From the NCBI GenBank assembly GCA_044353855.1, contig JBILBF010000001.1, positions 620,001 through 684,000 on the forward strand: DNA of 64,000 nucleotides. The letters run 5' to 3'. Shown piece after piece: positions 9,601 to 19,091 of this stretch. Under the pieces are notes generated by a model. That model was not told where the DNA came from. It saw only the letters and a program-made list of their open reading frames with translations, and did not search any database. This DNA comes from UKL13-3 sp044353855. Lineage in GTDB: Bacteria; Bacteroidota; Bacteroidia; UKL13-3. Within the stretch, counting starts at the first letter, position 1; the number at the start of each line of letters is the position of its first letter. A program made the translations under genes and the position numbers.

Positions 9601-12600
9601 ACGTATCAAGGAGGTGGTACTCCAGGAGGGTTAACGACTCCTCCATTTTTCTCCCAGCCCAATTATAACCAACCTCCATCCATGTGGACCAGCCCAGGGG
9701 GAAGTACCATTGCTTGGCATTATGGATTAAATGCACCCGCCAACAGACCTCCACCAGCTGATACAGTGAATGGTTGGATTACAGTAGGTTTAGTTATTGG
9801 AAGTGGTTGTAGAGATACAACTAGGATTCCTATGTTTATGTCAACTTATAGAGCTAATCAATCATTGTGGGAAGCTGATATTACAGCTCCAGTAATTCCT
9901 ACGCCTCAAGTTGCTGGAATTAACGCTAACTATACCTATAAGTTTAACAGATTATTGATTAAACAAATAGTACCTGGAGATACTATTATTGAATTGCGTT
10001 ACTCTGATTGTAATTTTGCCAAGTGTTTGTCTGATACAGTTTGGTACCACAGATTTTTGCGCATCAATAATTTAACGTCAAGGTTTTTTATTGATACAGC
10101 AACGTGTAGGCTATACCATAAAGGCGATGTAATTACAACGCATTTTCAAGATAGTGTACAAGATGAAATTCGCTTCTCTCAAATTCAATGGGGTGATAAT
10201 ACCATAACTATTGATACCTTCTTTTATGCACCTGATTCATTAGGCCCAATTACCGACAGTTATTATATTGGTGGTGTTAGACGTGTAAGGTATAATTTTG
10301 ATATTCAATCAGGGGATGCCATATTATTGGATTCTACCGAATGGCCAGTTCGGGCTCCAGGTAAATCATTCAGAGAATTCTATTTTGATAGCACATCAAG
10401 TACTTGGGTGTTGTATAGGAGTGGAGCCACAATTTTAGTTCCTACCATTACTCTTACTTCTAATACTTCTCCTGCAGGTTCGAGTATTGGTGAGTATCGC
10501 TATAATAATAACCCCGTTAATTTGCCTGGCATAAATGGAAACATACCTGTAAGGTGGAATGGTGTTATTTGGCAACCAGCCGCAATAAGAGGCTCTATTA
10601 GGCAAATGCCTGGAATAAAACCCAACACTCCAGGGTTGTTTACTCCTGTATTAGCAACGTCTTTTTACCGTATATACAATGTATTGAATAGATTGGCAGA
10701 TTCAATTGTTATTCAAGCTAAATGTCCTCCAAATAAAGTGGATACAGTTGCCAATGCAGATACCATGAAGTTTTTTCCAATTGTTCAAACGATTGATACA
10801 GCTTTGATGTTTTTACCCGTTCAACATAAATTTGTTCGCACCAGTTGGGAAGCAGGTTATAAAGCTGAAGATGCCCAGCCTAAAAATATGATTCACCTTA
10901 TTTCCAGCAAATCTGGCTGTACCCAAGTAAGTGGAAAATTAATTACCATAGGTTGGATTGACACTTTATTTGTTAAAAACATGTCTGGTGAGAATGATAC
11001 GTTGTTTTGTGAGCAAGAACCAGTTCAATTTATCGATTCATTGCGCTATTGGAGGCAAGATTGTCAATTAACATCATTGCCTTTTGTGCCTAATATATCT
11101 GCTAGCCCAACTTATACAGGTCCACTAGGTACGTTACCTTGGAATAGTTATCAAATAGATACAGCTGATTTTTGGCGTCAAGATTTTGGTGACCCACGTC
11201 CAATTCAAAATATAGTTATTTATCCAAAATGGAAAAATCAACAAAACATTGATACCATAGTAGCCGAAAAATTATATTGGGATTTTGGAGATGGATCTCC
11301 AATAGACTCTACGTTGAGGCCAATTCACAGATACAAGAATTTTGGAAGGTATACTGTAACGTTGATATCAAAAGATAGTGTAGGCAGATTTGATACTACA
11401 TGGGGCTTTTTAAATATTTCAAAACCAATAGCCAAAATTGGTTTCCCATTAAATGGATTAGGTAATCCAATTGATGTTATTAATTGTGGTAATGCCATTG
11501 ACTTTATTGATTCTTCGGGCATGGATCCAGCAACGCGTTCGGGTGCAATTGATAGTATTAAAACCAATTATTGGTGGTTTGGTAACAACGAACTAGATAC
11601 CGTTAAATTCCAAACGAAAGACAATTATTTCCCTAAATGGCAATACAGAAACAATGGTTTATTTGTGGTAAAACTAGTTGTTGAAACGTATTTAGGGTGT
11701 GCTGATACAACGTATGATACCGTATTTGTAAAAGGGCCACGTCCGCAATTCCAGTTGCTTAATGCTGGAGATACAATTGGTTGTGCTCCATTTAAAGTCC
11801 GAATTTGGAACTTAGCCGATTCAACAGGTAAACAAATTGGCTTCGATGGTAAGCCTATTACAGATACCGTTTGTAAAACTACCTATTTTGATTTTGGAGA
11901 TAAAATTAGTCCCCTAATTCCAATATTTGGAAGAAGAGATACGATAGAATTTTTATATGACAAACCTGGAGTATATGAAATTTATGGATATGGTTCAGAT
12001 GCTGCATTTGGTGGTCCAAACTCATGTGATTTGGTGGTATATCCAGATACAGCTATACAGCCTAAAATTCGTATAACAGTACTAAGTTATAAAACAGATG
12101 TAACCTTGGATAAAAGCGTCATTTGTAAGGATAATGAAGTTCAGATTTTGAATAATTCTGACCCTGTATTTAAATCATACAAGTATATTTTTAAAGATAC
12201 ATTAGGTGTTCAATTGGATTCAATTTACAGTATCTCAACACTTCCTAGTACCGAAACGAGAGTGTTTACAGATACAGGTTATTATCAATTGTTGGCATCC
12301 CCCGTTAACTTAGATCAAACTATTTTAATATCTGAGGATGCACGCAGAAATTGTAGAGTAACAGATACGTTGTACTTAAAGGTTGTAACCCCTTCTCCTT
12401 CGTTTACAATGGATACTATTGCTACTCCGATATTTACGATGACCAATACTTCGGATCCAAACACGAACACAAATTATGAGTGGTTGGTGAGACGCTTACC
12501 TTCAAATGATATCATTTTTGGTCCAATTGCTAAAGACAGTGCAAATCCAAACTATACCTTTGACTTGGGAAGTGACACGGGTACATTTGAAGTATGTTTA

Positions 12601-12960
12601 ACTTCATATGCAAAAGGGATTGCTGCTTCTGAAGCTTGCAACGACTCAGTTTGTGATAAAGTTAAAATCACTTATGATAAGTTTATTGATATTCCGAATG
12701 TGTTCTCACCTGATGGAAATGGGCAAAACGATAATTTCGTTATTCGTATATTAGCAGAACAAGAATATAAACTTGATATCTATAATCGTTGGGGAGCTAA
12801 AGTTTTTGAAAGTGGTGCAGCTAATCTAACATGGAATGGTAAAACATTTAATGAAGGAGGTGAATGTCCTGCTGGAGTGTACTATTTTATCTTTGAATAC
12901 AAATTAAGAGGTGATCTTAAGAAAACAACAGTAACTGGTACGGTAACCTTGATTAGATAA
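6622..12960 (+). CDS. Giant PKD-domain surface protein with T9SS gliding-motility-type C-terminal domain
   Basis: This protein of about 2112 residues starts at the ATG at 6622; a TTG lies two codons upstream. A hydrophobic export segment ends in THVNAQ at about residue 52, preceded by an unusually long N-terminal stretch. Several PKD domains show the typical strand (YTWDFGDGKTY at about 280, LYWDFGDGSP at about 1550, YFDFGDK at about 1755), separated by long beta-rich, Asp/Thr-rich stretches I cannot assign. The last 90 residues, from IPNVFSPDGNGQNDNF to TVTLIR, are a type B T9SS sorting domain. It begins 13 bp after the anti-sigma-like gene, so it is probably in the ECF operon. Secretion and surface location follow from the domain; an adhesive role is inference. 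Confidence 0.85.
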   Translation: MINIKYMLATMFLTQKSTITLLRGSAFSPFIAKVSKLLSLAFLLIFGTHVNAQFSASYAPFPVCKGNNTILQVTPPSSLELNGATVTNYVYYHFDANGTQDSSKSLSPAIALIYDPGVYSPYVVAILSDGRRITSNLIDLKVYNLPVAKFSLLTTDTQCFKNNNVCFKNVSVQAPTFGLPITQYVWEYGDAFSDSVPTNGDICHSYSFPGTFSVTLRAIDSLGCKQDYFIPADSPVMIKEPIKPKFSWMRRSGPCFVSNYLFTNATPVHIDSLYSYTWDFGDGKTYTATVPFSQTERNFYDSIGHNYVLDGEFNPALTVTDKSRARCTDSTRYNPSNSSALPKNIRIEFDVVTTKTAVDPTTRDSVCIGSGKAGEICFKQTPIQFASAGTGDFVWNFDDPPSMQLNFDISSWKPCHSFTGMGTYFVTLTINNVCGPTPIVHTFHAGATFNDDIYIDKYPYVNADSIDTESRPVVSNQTLRGLDSASVTKKVISIGGYHLSGNPVGTDTLFAYAEKPNSRPIYYISNDTLLYKAPGVRRDTITLPPRTIVYFNHFDTIFYDSISGTDTFYNVRKLVLIEDSARATYRYNGYGVRVIGPFSRIEKPAPPPVVINPTQKNQCGPSDTVDFVNTSQYYKSRKIYRRWDFDDNFAPQCTSFCLPKVGNLATTTWTTAIEQYNGSNHYFIANGQTYGGKMNCKFSYDTLPRHFYPNWDTVFRWYTTGKDFMPWDNALYSLTPGPGQRQVTPGDTEFWNKPVYLEPTTGTWSLTQGSGPAPYGQWVRIDTIKLDFNSGQDLEPGERVRVQRLPDPFNAANPNGKYNIIQSGTVRPNTVLNYFWPGATYDMLADTILPDSSGRMYYIYGGTLLPGSLTTTFYKYAFMRTISRCIAVRLLLRDSLNNESTQGTALDSTKLDTVDCEMRSTVQLVLARGDARGLGKRGKECPGANPNTVFFELGQSGSYPGVQPNCGQTFILFNFDSLADRMDNTPCILDGFVTYQGGGTPGGLTTPPFFSQPNYNQPPSMWTSPGGSTIAWHYGLNAPANRPPPADTVNGWITVGLVIGSGCRDTTRIPMFMSTYRANQSLWEADITAPVIPTPQVAGINANYTYKFNRLLIKQIVPGDTIIELRYSDCNFAKCLSDTVWYHRFLRINNLTSRFFIDTATCRLYHKGDVITTHFQDSVQDEIRFSQIQWGDNTITIDTFFYAPDSLGPITDSYYIGGVRRVRYNFDIQSGDAILLDSTEWPVRAPGKSFREFYFDSTSSTWVLYRSGATILVPTITLTSNTSPAGSSIGEYRYNNNPVNLPGINGNIPVRWNGVIWQPAAIRGSIRQMPGIKPNTPGLFTPVLATSFYRIYNVLNRLADSIVIQAKCPPNKVDTVANADTMKFFPIVQTIDTALMFLPVQHKFVRTSWEAGYKAEDAQPKNMIHLISSKSGCTQVSGKLITIGWIDTLFVKNMSGENDTLFCEQEPVQFIDSLRYWRQDCQLTSLPFVPNISASPTYTGPLGTLPWNSYQIDTADFWRQDFGDPRPIQNIVIYPKWKNQQNIDTIVAEKLYWDFGDGSPIDSTLRPIHRYKNFGRYTVTLISKDSVGRFDTTWGFLNISKPIAKIGFPLNGLGNPIDVINCGNAIDFIDSSGMDPATRSGAIDSIKTNYWWFGNNELDTVKFQTKDNYFPKWQYRNNGLFVVKLVVETYLGCADTTYDTVFVKGPRPQFQLLNAGDTIGCAPFKVRIWNLADSTGKQIGFDGKPITDTVCKTTYFDFGDKISPLIPIFGRRDTIEFLYDKPGVYEIYGYGSDAAFGGPNSCDLVVYPDTAIQPKIRITVLSYKTDVTLDKSVICKDNEVQILNNSDPVFKSYKYIFKDTLGVQLDSIYSISTLPSTETRVFTDTGYYQLLASPVNLDQTILISEDARRNCRVTDTLYLKVVTPSPSFTMDTIATPIFTMTNTSDPNTNTNYEWLVRRLPSNDIIFGPIAKDSANPNYTFDLGSDTGTFEVCLTSYAKGIAASEACNDSVCDKVKITYDKFIDIPNVFSPDGNGQNDNFVIRILAEQEYKLDIYNRWGAKVFESGAANLTWNGKTFNEGGECPAGVYYFIFEYKLRGDLKKTTVTGTVTLIR

Positions 12961-12982
12961 TACAAGATTGCTGAATTAAACT

Positions 12983-13022
12983 AAAAACGGTTGGGATGCA
13001 CAATGCACCTCGACCGTTTTTG
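12983..13022 (+). terminator. Rho-independent terminator after the giant PKD gene
   Basis: AAAAACGGT at 12983-12991 pairs with ACCGTTTTT at 13013-13021, with an inner TGCAC/TGCAC-containing loop and a T run. It closes the 5165-12960 operon and, being nearly symmetric, may also serve the convergent gene ending at 13042. Confidence 0.7.
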
Positions 13023-13041
13023 TTTTAGGTATAATTGTATG

Positions 13042-13788
13042 TTACAAAAAGCGTTTGTTAATGAGTGTTTCTAATTCCTTTACCAAACTGTTATCTGTTT
13101 GCCAATCATAATTGTGCTTAAGTTCGGTGAAATAACGCATGGCTTCATGTATGTTCTCCGATGCATTCAGTTTATCAATTGCTTTAACATATTCTACCGT
13201 GTTTTCTTTGAACAAGTCGTTTACAATAGCTATTTTTAAGTTGACATGAATAGCCGATTTTAAACTTGGAATAGCCGATTTGGCTAAACGTTCGGATAAA
13301 TCAGCACGTTGGGTTAAAGAAGTAGCTATTTTTTCGTGAAGAGAAAGTTCATGTATCACTTCTTTAAGTAATACTGGCGGTTGGGTGAGTATGTCAGATT
13401 CTTGTTGTTGCTCTATAATATCATCAATTAATTCATTCTGCAATTCGGTTTCAGTTTTTAGGTCCATCATTTCAGCTTGAGGAGCAGGCTCTATCATTTC
13501 TTGATTCACTTCCTTAGTAGCAACAAAAAGTAATTCTTGATTAACGAAAGAAAAGGGTCGTTCAACAATTTCTTCCTGTTTTTCAAACAACTCTTCTACC
13601 GGTTTCTGTTCAACTTGTTCATTGTTCAAAGTTGGTGTTAAAAGCAGTACTTGCTCGTATGCCTCAACACAATATTGTTTTAAGAGTTCTTTGTCTAAAA
13701 CAGAAACCGAATGTGTTCCGTTCAATTGGGTAATGAGTTCGGTAAGTTTTGCTGAAAGTTCCGCAATAGCTTTTATATTCGTAGTCAT
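13042..13788 (-). CDS. Conserved hypothetical cytosolic protein, acidic linker plus helical C-terminal domain
   Basis: The 248-residue product has no signal peptide or membrane helix. Residues 1-55 form a predicted helix resembling a coiled coil, residues 60-150 are a Glu/Gln-rich low-complexity linker, and residues 155-248 form a compact helical domain containing SAIHVNLKIAIVNDLFKEN and ending LVKELETLINKRFL. The C-terminal pattern (start-of-helix 'lkIaIvNdLF', 'aidkLN', 'YdWq') recurs in Bacteroidota proteins that I know only as hypothetical. I cannot assign a function. It is divergent from tdk. Confidence 0.75.
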   Translation of the reverse strand: MTTNIKAIAELSAKLTELITQLNGTHSVSVLDKELLKQYCVEAYEQVLLLTPTLNNEQVEQKPVEELFEKQEEIVERPFSFVNQELLFVATKEVNQEMIEPAPQAEMMDLKTETELQNELIDDIIEQQQESDILTQPPVLLKEVIHELSLHEKIATSLTQRADLSERLAKSAIPSLKSAIHVNLKIAIVNDLFKENTVEYVKAIDKLNASENIHEAMRYFTELKHNYDWQTDNSLVKELETLINKRFL

Positions 13789-13868
13789 GTATTGATTATT
13801 TTATATTTGTACAAAGTTGTAAAAGAAAATAATAAAGTAAGCTAATTTTACCCACCGATAGTTACCAT

Positions 13869-14462
13869 ATGTTTATAGAGCCAAAATACCATTCAACAAA
13901 TGCCAAAGGATGGATAGAAATTGTATGCGGTTCTATGTTTTCGGGCAAAACAGAAGAGCTTATTCGCAGGTTAAATAGAGCCAAAATAGCACAACAACGT
14001 GTTGAAATTTTTAAACCAGTTGTGGATACTCGGTATCACGAAACTGAGATTGTTTCCCATAATGCAACAACAATTCAATCTACACCCGTGCAATCATCAC
14101 TCAATATATTATTAATGCAACACGATGCCGAGGTTATTGGCATTGATGAAGCTCAATTTTTTGATGATGAAATAGTGTATGTGTGCCAAACATTAGCTGA
14201 ACAGGGGAAGCGTGTAATTGTAGCAGGTTTAGATATGGATTATTTAGGGCTTCCATTTGGCCCAATGCCTAAATTAATGGCCATTGCTGAATATGTAACC
14301 AAAGTACATGCCATATGTATGGTATGTGGAGATTTAGCTTCTCACTCATTTCGAAAGTCGTTAGATAATTCTCTTGTACTGATAGGCGAAACGGAATCAT
14401 ATGAAGCAAGGTGTAGGCATTGCTTTAACCTCGGATTAACAGCGTCTAAAAATCGAGGCTAA
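13869..14462 (+). CDS. tdk: Thymidine kinase
   Basis: This cytosolic type II thymidine kinase phosphorylates thymidine with ATP in the salvage pathway. The 197 residues show the Walker A GSMFSGKT at 21-28, the DEAQFF strand with the catalytic Glu, the lasso segment after GLDMDYLG, and two zinc-binding Cys pairs (CMVC and CRHC). The length fits the family. The start ATG has a Bacteroidota -7 element (TATATTTG, 13802-13809) about 60 bp upstream. The 3' end overlaps the convergent outer-membrane gene by 17 bp. Confidence 0.95.
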   Translation: MFIEPKYHSTNAKGWIEIVCGSMFSGKTEELIRRLNRAKIAQQRVEIFKPVVDTRYHETEIVSHNATTIQSTPVQSSLNILLMQHDAEVIGIDEAQFFDDEIVYVCQTLAEQGKRVIVAGLDMDYLGLPFGPMPKLMAIAEYVTKVHAICMVCGDLASHSFRKSLDNSLVLIGETESYEARCRHCFNLGLTASKNRG

Positions 14463-17400
14463 GTGAAAAATAATAAATAGGCTTATCTGCAACCTCAGCA
14501 TCTTGTATTCCCCAAGCCATATCAAATCGCATGAAGTAACCCAGCAGTTTACTTCTTAATCCTCCTCCATAGCCGGCTACTATAGGATCGCGCACATTTA
14601 TAACCGTAGCTGATATATAGGAGTTTTCAACGACTGTTCTTTGGTTAAACGTGTTTTCTTCAGAGTATGGATCAGGACCAACCCACGCTGTTCCAATATC
14701 AAAAAACGGAACAACTTGAAAATTAGAAATAAACTCTGAACGGATAGGTCTATTTATTAAATAGGTAAAAATTGGCCAACGTATTTCATTATTGATTACG
14801 GCAAATGAATTTCCGCTTCGAATGTTTTGGTTGAAACCTCGCAAGTTGGTTGCCAATGCCTGAAAAGCATAGTTAACTGTATTGGGTGCATTCCCCGATT
14901 CTTCTTGTGCTGCAAATACCCAATTATCAACACCTCCCAAAGTATACCGAACTTTTGCTGGTCCAAAAGAAGTATTGAAAGTAGTTCGAAATGCAAATAT
15001 TAGTTGACGATGCAGTTTTTGAAAATGCCTAAAGTCAAAACCTACCGTATTAAGCTGTCCCTTTTTGTCTTTTAATTGTTCATAATGCTCATAAAAAACT
15101 TTAAACTTAGTGCCATTATATAGATTCAAACCTTTGGGAATAGTATTGTCAAATACGAGCTCAATCTTACCTCCAGCCCAATTTTTAAGTTGATTTGGTA
15201 ATTCAAGCGTTGCTTGGTTTATACCCTTTATAATGGTGCGGTCTTGTCTAACAAATAACTCTGTTCGAATACAAAAAATGGGATTAAATGGAAACCGAAC
15301 AGTGTACCGAATTTCGTGCGATAAATTTTTAGCAATATTCGAAGGGTTTTCTACCAATGAAACTTCTCTAGATTGACGGTATAAACTAATTTTATGATCA
15401 AACCGTTTTTTCAATGTTTCAAAACTTACAAAATAATCGATAGTGTTAAGATTAAAAGGAAATCTAAAGCCACCTGTTATGCGGTAATCCTCTAATAAAT
15501 CAACTACTCCAAATTTTATCATGGGCTGTAGTGCTTGAGAAAACGGTTCACTTAAACCAATGGGTTGGTAATAAGTATTAATGATAGAGTTATCGAGTTG
15601 GGTTACAAAATAGTCTGGAAAGTACGTAACATTATAAAACCTTGGAGCGGCCAACTTAAATCCTTTAGCAGAGGCTATTTTGGACGTAGATTCGATTACG
15701 ATGTTGTCTTCATTTGTTTGTGTTTTAGGCGTAAACTCACTAACAAAAAAGTAGTCATATGTTTTGGGAGCTTTAACAACAACGGGGTTGGAACCATCTT
15801 GTTTAAGTTGTGTTTTTTTTCGGGAACTGTAAGTGATAGCTCCTTGTGTAAAGGGTTTACTTGCAAAGCCACTTTTTAATCGATACATCGTAGGATATGT
15901 TTCAATTCGGGTTGCTTCTTCTTCAATTTGTTTAATTAATGGCGAATAAGAGATAACATATTTTCCGTCTGCATACACGGTTTCGTATACCATTTTACTT
16001 TGTTTGCTAACATCGTGAGTTATAATATTTCGCTTATAATTGGTAAGTGGGTAAGTAAATACAATTGTTTTTTGGTGAACAATAGTGTCAATTTTTGCAA
16101 CTGAACTATCTAATAATATTTGTTTTCCTTCATACTCAAAAGTATTGCCTAGGTTTTTAAGTTCATCAACATATAACGTGTCACTTGGTCTTTCTTCATC
16201 TTTGTATAGAATCGTTAATTCGGTATAATCATACTCTTGTTCATATCGGGCTACATAGCGGTTTTTTATACCATTAAACTCGGTTAGGTATCCAAAGTAG
16301 TTATTGTTATATTCAATAGGTTCTGTTTCGTTAATATTGGGTGTATTTGTTAATCGTACAAGTTTGGGATCACTGTTTTCAAAGTCATATAAATAAATAT
16401 CAAGGTTGTTACCATCTTGTAAAGTGGGTCCTGCTGGTGCTCCAACCAAATTACTATTCCGATTGCTGCTAAAAATTATTTTAGACGAGCCATCAACAAA
16501 CCTTGGATATAAATCATCATGCGAATCGTTTGTTAATTGTCGTTCTCTTCGGGTGTTTAAATCATAAACATATAAATCACTTTGCCCTTTGCGGGTAGCC
16601 GAAAAAACAAGAGTACGCTCATTATCTGAGTAGGCAAAAGAGTTTATTTTATCAAATTTAAAAAACTGTATGGTTTCTTTTTTCTTGTTAATTAAATCAA
16701 CTGTAGTCATATACAGTTTCCCTTTCTTCTCAATGATAAACGAAAATTTTTCACCTCCAGGGTGCCAAGCTGTCATCGGAAAAGAATGGTCTAATTCAAA
16801 CATATGGTATTTAAATCCACCCTTGTGTACTTTCTTATGTTTGCCCGTTTTGGTGTCCATCAACCAAATTTTATACTTACCATATTTATTAGTAGTAAAA
16901 ATAAGTTTATCACCTCTCGAACTTACTTTTAGTTGAGGTTCTACATAAGGAATAAGTCGTTTTTTTATCTTAAATTGATTAATCGGGAGGTTGCGAAAGG
17001 TGTCCTCTTTACTATATTGAACTTGGTAATATCTCATTAAATCCTTAGCGGTTTTTTTTAGATCGTCACCCGTTACATAAATGAGTGCGCTTTCGTAATT
17101 TCGGCTCAATCGAGTTACATATAACATATTGGCCACTACTTCAATTCCGAATTTTTCGATTAAATAATACCAAAATGCTTGCCCAGCCAATTGTGGATTG
17201 TTTTGTATTAAACGGTTAAATTTTTTCGTTTTTTTCTTCAAAATGATATCCTTCATTTTGTTATTATTTTCGATATCCCAGGATTTTCCTATGTAGGCTG
17301 TGAGTCCAAATAAATACCAATCGGGTAAATTTAGGAGAGCCGCAGTTTGAATTCTATCCTGTATACTTCCACCAAAAAGCAATTCATTTATTAATACCAA

Positions 17401-17874
17401 TGACAAGCCAGATCTTAATTGACGAACAAAATCTTCGTGGCTGCCATTAAAATAAACAAATATTTTATTGCTTACAACTTGAGCATATCCTCCTGGGTTT
17501 TGCGATTGGTCGCTAAGAACATTTAAGTTTGTTTGTTTGTAATCAGATAAAGTGTTGTAAACAATAATTTCAACACGTCCACTCAGTCTATGGTCAATCG
17601 TTTGTTCAACTGAATTTAGTTCGTTTTCACAAGTGCGGGCTGCAAATTGAGCGAGCTCTCTACCTCCAGGATAGTGGTAGGCATCAAAATTTTCCGAACG
17701 CACAAACGACCATTCAAATTTGCCATATTGAACCTTACTTTGTCCAAATGGCGTATACATTCCTTGCCCCCATACTGTATTTGATAGTAACAGTAAAAAG
17801 TAGAAAGACAAACGAAATATTGAATACGGCAAGGTAAAATGTTGACTTAACAAAATGCTACCAAATTTGGGCAT
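14446..17874 (-). CDS. TolB-like beta-propeller fused to a BamA/TamA-like outer-membrane barrel
   Basis: This 1142-residue envelope protein starts at the ATG at 17874; a TTG start six codons earlier is less likely. A signal peptide ends near NTVWGQ (about 37). Residues 45-300 resemble a peptidase-MA-like domain but I see no HExxH; residues 320-540 are WD40/PD40 strands (IWLMDTKTGKHKK, LYVYDLNTRRERQLTND); the last 400 residues are rich in amphipathic strands and end in a terminal Phe (YFSLSLDF), as in BamA-family barrels. The fusion suggests a role in moving or inserting outer-membrane proteins, which is inference. A -7-like TAAATTTG lies upstream at 17906-17913 on this strand. Confidence 0.75.
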   Translation of the reverse strand: MPKFGSILLSQHFTLPYSIFRLSFYFLLLLSNTVWGQGMYTPFGQSKVQYGKFEWSFVRSENFDAYHYPGGRELAQFAARTCENELNSVEQTIDHRLSGRVEIIVYNTLSDYKQTNLNVLSDQSQNPGGYAQVVSNKIFVYFNGSHEDFVRQLRSGLSLVLINELLFGGSIQDRIQTAALLNLPDWYLFGLTAYIGKSWDIENNNKMKDIILKKKTKKFNRLIQNNPQLAGQAFWYYLIEKFGIEVVANMLYVTRLSRNYESALIYVTGDDLKKTAKDLMRYYQVQYSKEDTFRNLPINQFKIKKRLIPYVEPQLKVSSRGDKLIFTTNKYGKYKIWLMDTKTGKHKKVHKGGFKYHMFELDHSFPMTAWHPGGEKFSFIIEKKGKLYMTTVDLINKKKETIQFFKFDKINSFAYSDNERTLVFSATRKGQSDLYVYDLNTRRERQLTNDSHDDLYPRFVDGSSKIIFSSNRNSNLVGAPAGPTLQDGNNLDIYLYDFENSDPKLVRLTNTPNINETEPIEYNNNYFGYLTEFNGIKNRYVARYEQEYDYTELTILYKDEERPSDTLYVDELKNLGNTFEYEGKQILLDSSVAKIDTIVHQKTIVFTYPLTNYKRNIITHDVSKQSKMVYETVYADGKYVISYSPLIKQIEEEATRIETYPTMYRLKSGFASKPFTQGAITYSSRKKTQLKQDGSNPVVVKAPKTYDYFFVSEFTPKTQTNEDNIVIESTSKIASAKGFKLAAPRFYNVTYFPDYFVTQLDNSIINTYYQPIGLSEPFSQALQPMIKFGVVDLLEDYRITGGFRFPFNLNTIDYFVSFETLKKRFDHKISLYRQSREVSLVENPSNIAKNLSHEIRYTVRFPFNPIFCIRTELFVRQDRTIIKGINQATLELPNQLKNWAGGKIELVFDNTIPKGLNLYNGTKFKVFYEHYEQLKDKKGQLNTVGFDFRHFQKLHRQLIFAFRTTFNTSFGPAKVRYTLGGVDNWVFAAQEESGNAPNTVNYAFQALATNLRGFNQNIRSGNSFAVINNEIRWPIFTYLINRPIRSEFISNFQVVPFFDIGTAWVGPDPYSEENTFNQRTVVENSYISATVINVRDPIVAGYGGGLRSKLLGYFMRFDMAWGIQDAEVADKPIYYFSLSLDF

Positions 17875-17962
17875 AAGTAATGTATTAAACAAGTTACTTT
17901 TTTAGCAAATTTAGTTGCATGTTTTGGTTCCATTTATGCCAAGTAAGGTTCATATTTGCTTC

Positions 17963-18601
17963 ATGATTACAGTAAAATCTTTTACATTTAATGAATTTCA
18001 AGAAAACACGTACATCCTATTTGATGAAACCAAGGAATGTGTTATCATCGACCCTGGTTGTTATAAACCAAGTGAACAGCAAGAATTAGTTCAATACATT
18101 AAATCAAATGACCTAAAGCCGGTTACATTATTAAACACCCATTGCCATATCGATCATGTGTTAGGAAACAGTTTTGTATCGGAGTATTTCAAGCTCAATC
18201 TATACATGCACGAAGGGGAGCTGTTTACGTACAATGATACCCGTAGGTGGACGGCCTTATTAGGTATTGCTCCATTAGACATACCTGAACATACAATTTT
18301 TGTAACTGAAAAAGATACCATAACATTTGGGAACAGTGAGTTGAATATTGCCTTTACTCCTGGTCATTCTATTGCATCTATTTCCTTTTATAACCTATCA
18401 CAAAAATTTGCGATTGTAGGGGATGTATTGTTTTTGGAAAGTGTTGGCCGAACCGATTTGCCGGGCGGAAATCATCAAACACTTATTCACACTATTCAAT
18501 CAGTTTTGTTTGCTTGGCCCGATGATATGACTATTTATTCAGGCCATGGTAACCCAACAACAATTGGTCATGAGCGACAGTTTAATCCGTTTTTGAATTA
18601 G
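17963..18601 (+). CDS. MBL-fold metallo-hydrolase (glyoxalase II-like)
   Basis: The 212-residue protein has the metallo-beta-lactamase fold with the metal-binding HCHIDH motif in NTHCHIDHVLGN, a later His in FTPGHSIAS, the bridging Asp in VGDVLF and a final SGHGNPTTIGHE. This set matches hydroxyacylglutathione hydrolase-like enzymes, which hydrolyse thioesters with two metal ions in the cytosol; the true substrate is unknown. I choose the ATG at 17963, because the sequence before it is not conserved-looking and the family usually begins with a strand like MITVKSFTFN. It is divergent from the BamA-like gene. Confidence 0.88.
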   Translation: MITVKSFTFNEFQENTYILFDETKECVIIDPGCYKPSEQQELVQYIKSNDLKPVTLLNTHCHIDHVLGNSFVSEYFKLNLYMHEGELFTYNDTRRWTALLGIAPLDIPEHTIFVTEKDTITFGNSELNIAFTPGHSIASISFYNLSQKFAIVGDVLFLESVGRTDLPGGNHQTLIHTIQSVLFAWPDDMTIYSGHGNPTTIGHERQFNPFLN

Positions 18602-18674
18602 TATACAATTTGTTATCAGCCTTTCGGTGTTTCCTATCTTTTTGTACAGCAGTTTGTTAGTAGTAGTAAAGTAA

Positions 18675-18974
18675 TTATCTAATAACCACATCATCTATCA
18701 ATTCTTCTCCTGCTTCTTTATTTACCAAATCAATTATTTTTGATTTTGAATAGGTAAGTTCTGTTCGCAATGGTGCGGATTCAATATGTAAAAATAATTT
18801 ACCTTGATGGATGTATATTTTCTGTGTGTTTTTAGCTATTAATTTGCCTACAATTTTTTCCCAATTGTTTACCAGGTTAATCTCTTTTAATTTTCCTCCC
18901 ATATGGTTGGAATCAAACAATTCACTAATTACATCTTTAATGCTTTGTTCGTTAGTGGTCCTAGGTTTTTTCAT
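18675..18974 (-). CDS. DUF721 (DciA-like) protein
   Basis: This 99-residue protein shows the DUF721 pattern: a helical start, then NNWEKIVGKLIAKNTQKIYI, a short strand GKLFLHIESAPLRTELTY and a helix to the end. Members related to DciA assist loading of the replicative helicase, and the family often sits beside recF in this phylum, as here, with recF ending just downstream on the same strand at 20204-19092. The distance (118 bp) allows co-transcription. The helicase-loader role for this short form is inferred from the family, not shown. Confidence 0.8.
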   Translation of the reverse strand: MKKPRTTNEQSIKDVISELFDSNHMGGKLKEINLVNNWEKIVGKLIAKNTQKIYIHQGKLFLHIESAPLRTELTYSKSKIIDLVNKEAGEELIDDVVIR

Positions 18975-19091
18975 GAGTTAATTGGCTATGCTAAATTTTG
19001 TTGCTCGTTCACTGTCTTTTAGTATTTCCCTTAGATACGCGCAACCGATTTACTGAAGAAATATCGTTTATGTTTAATCTACGTATCTATT

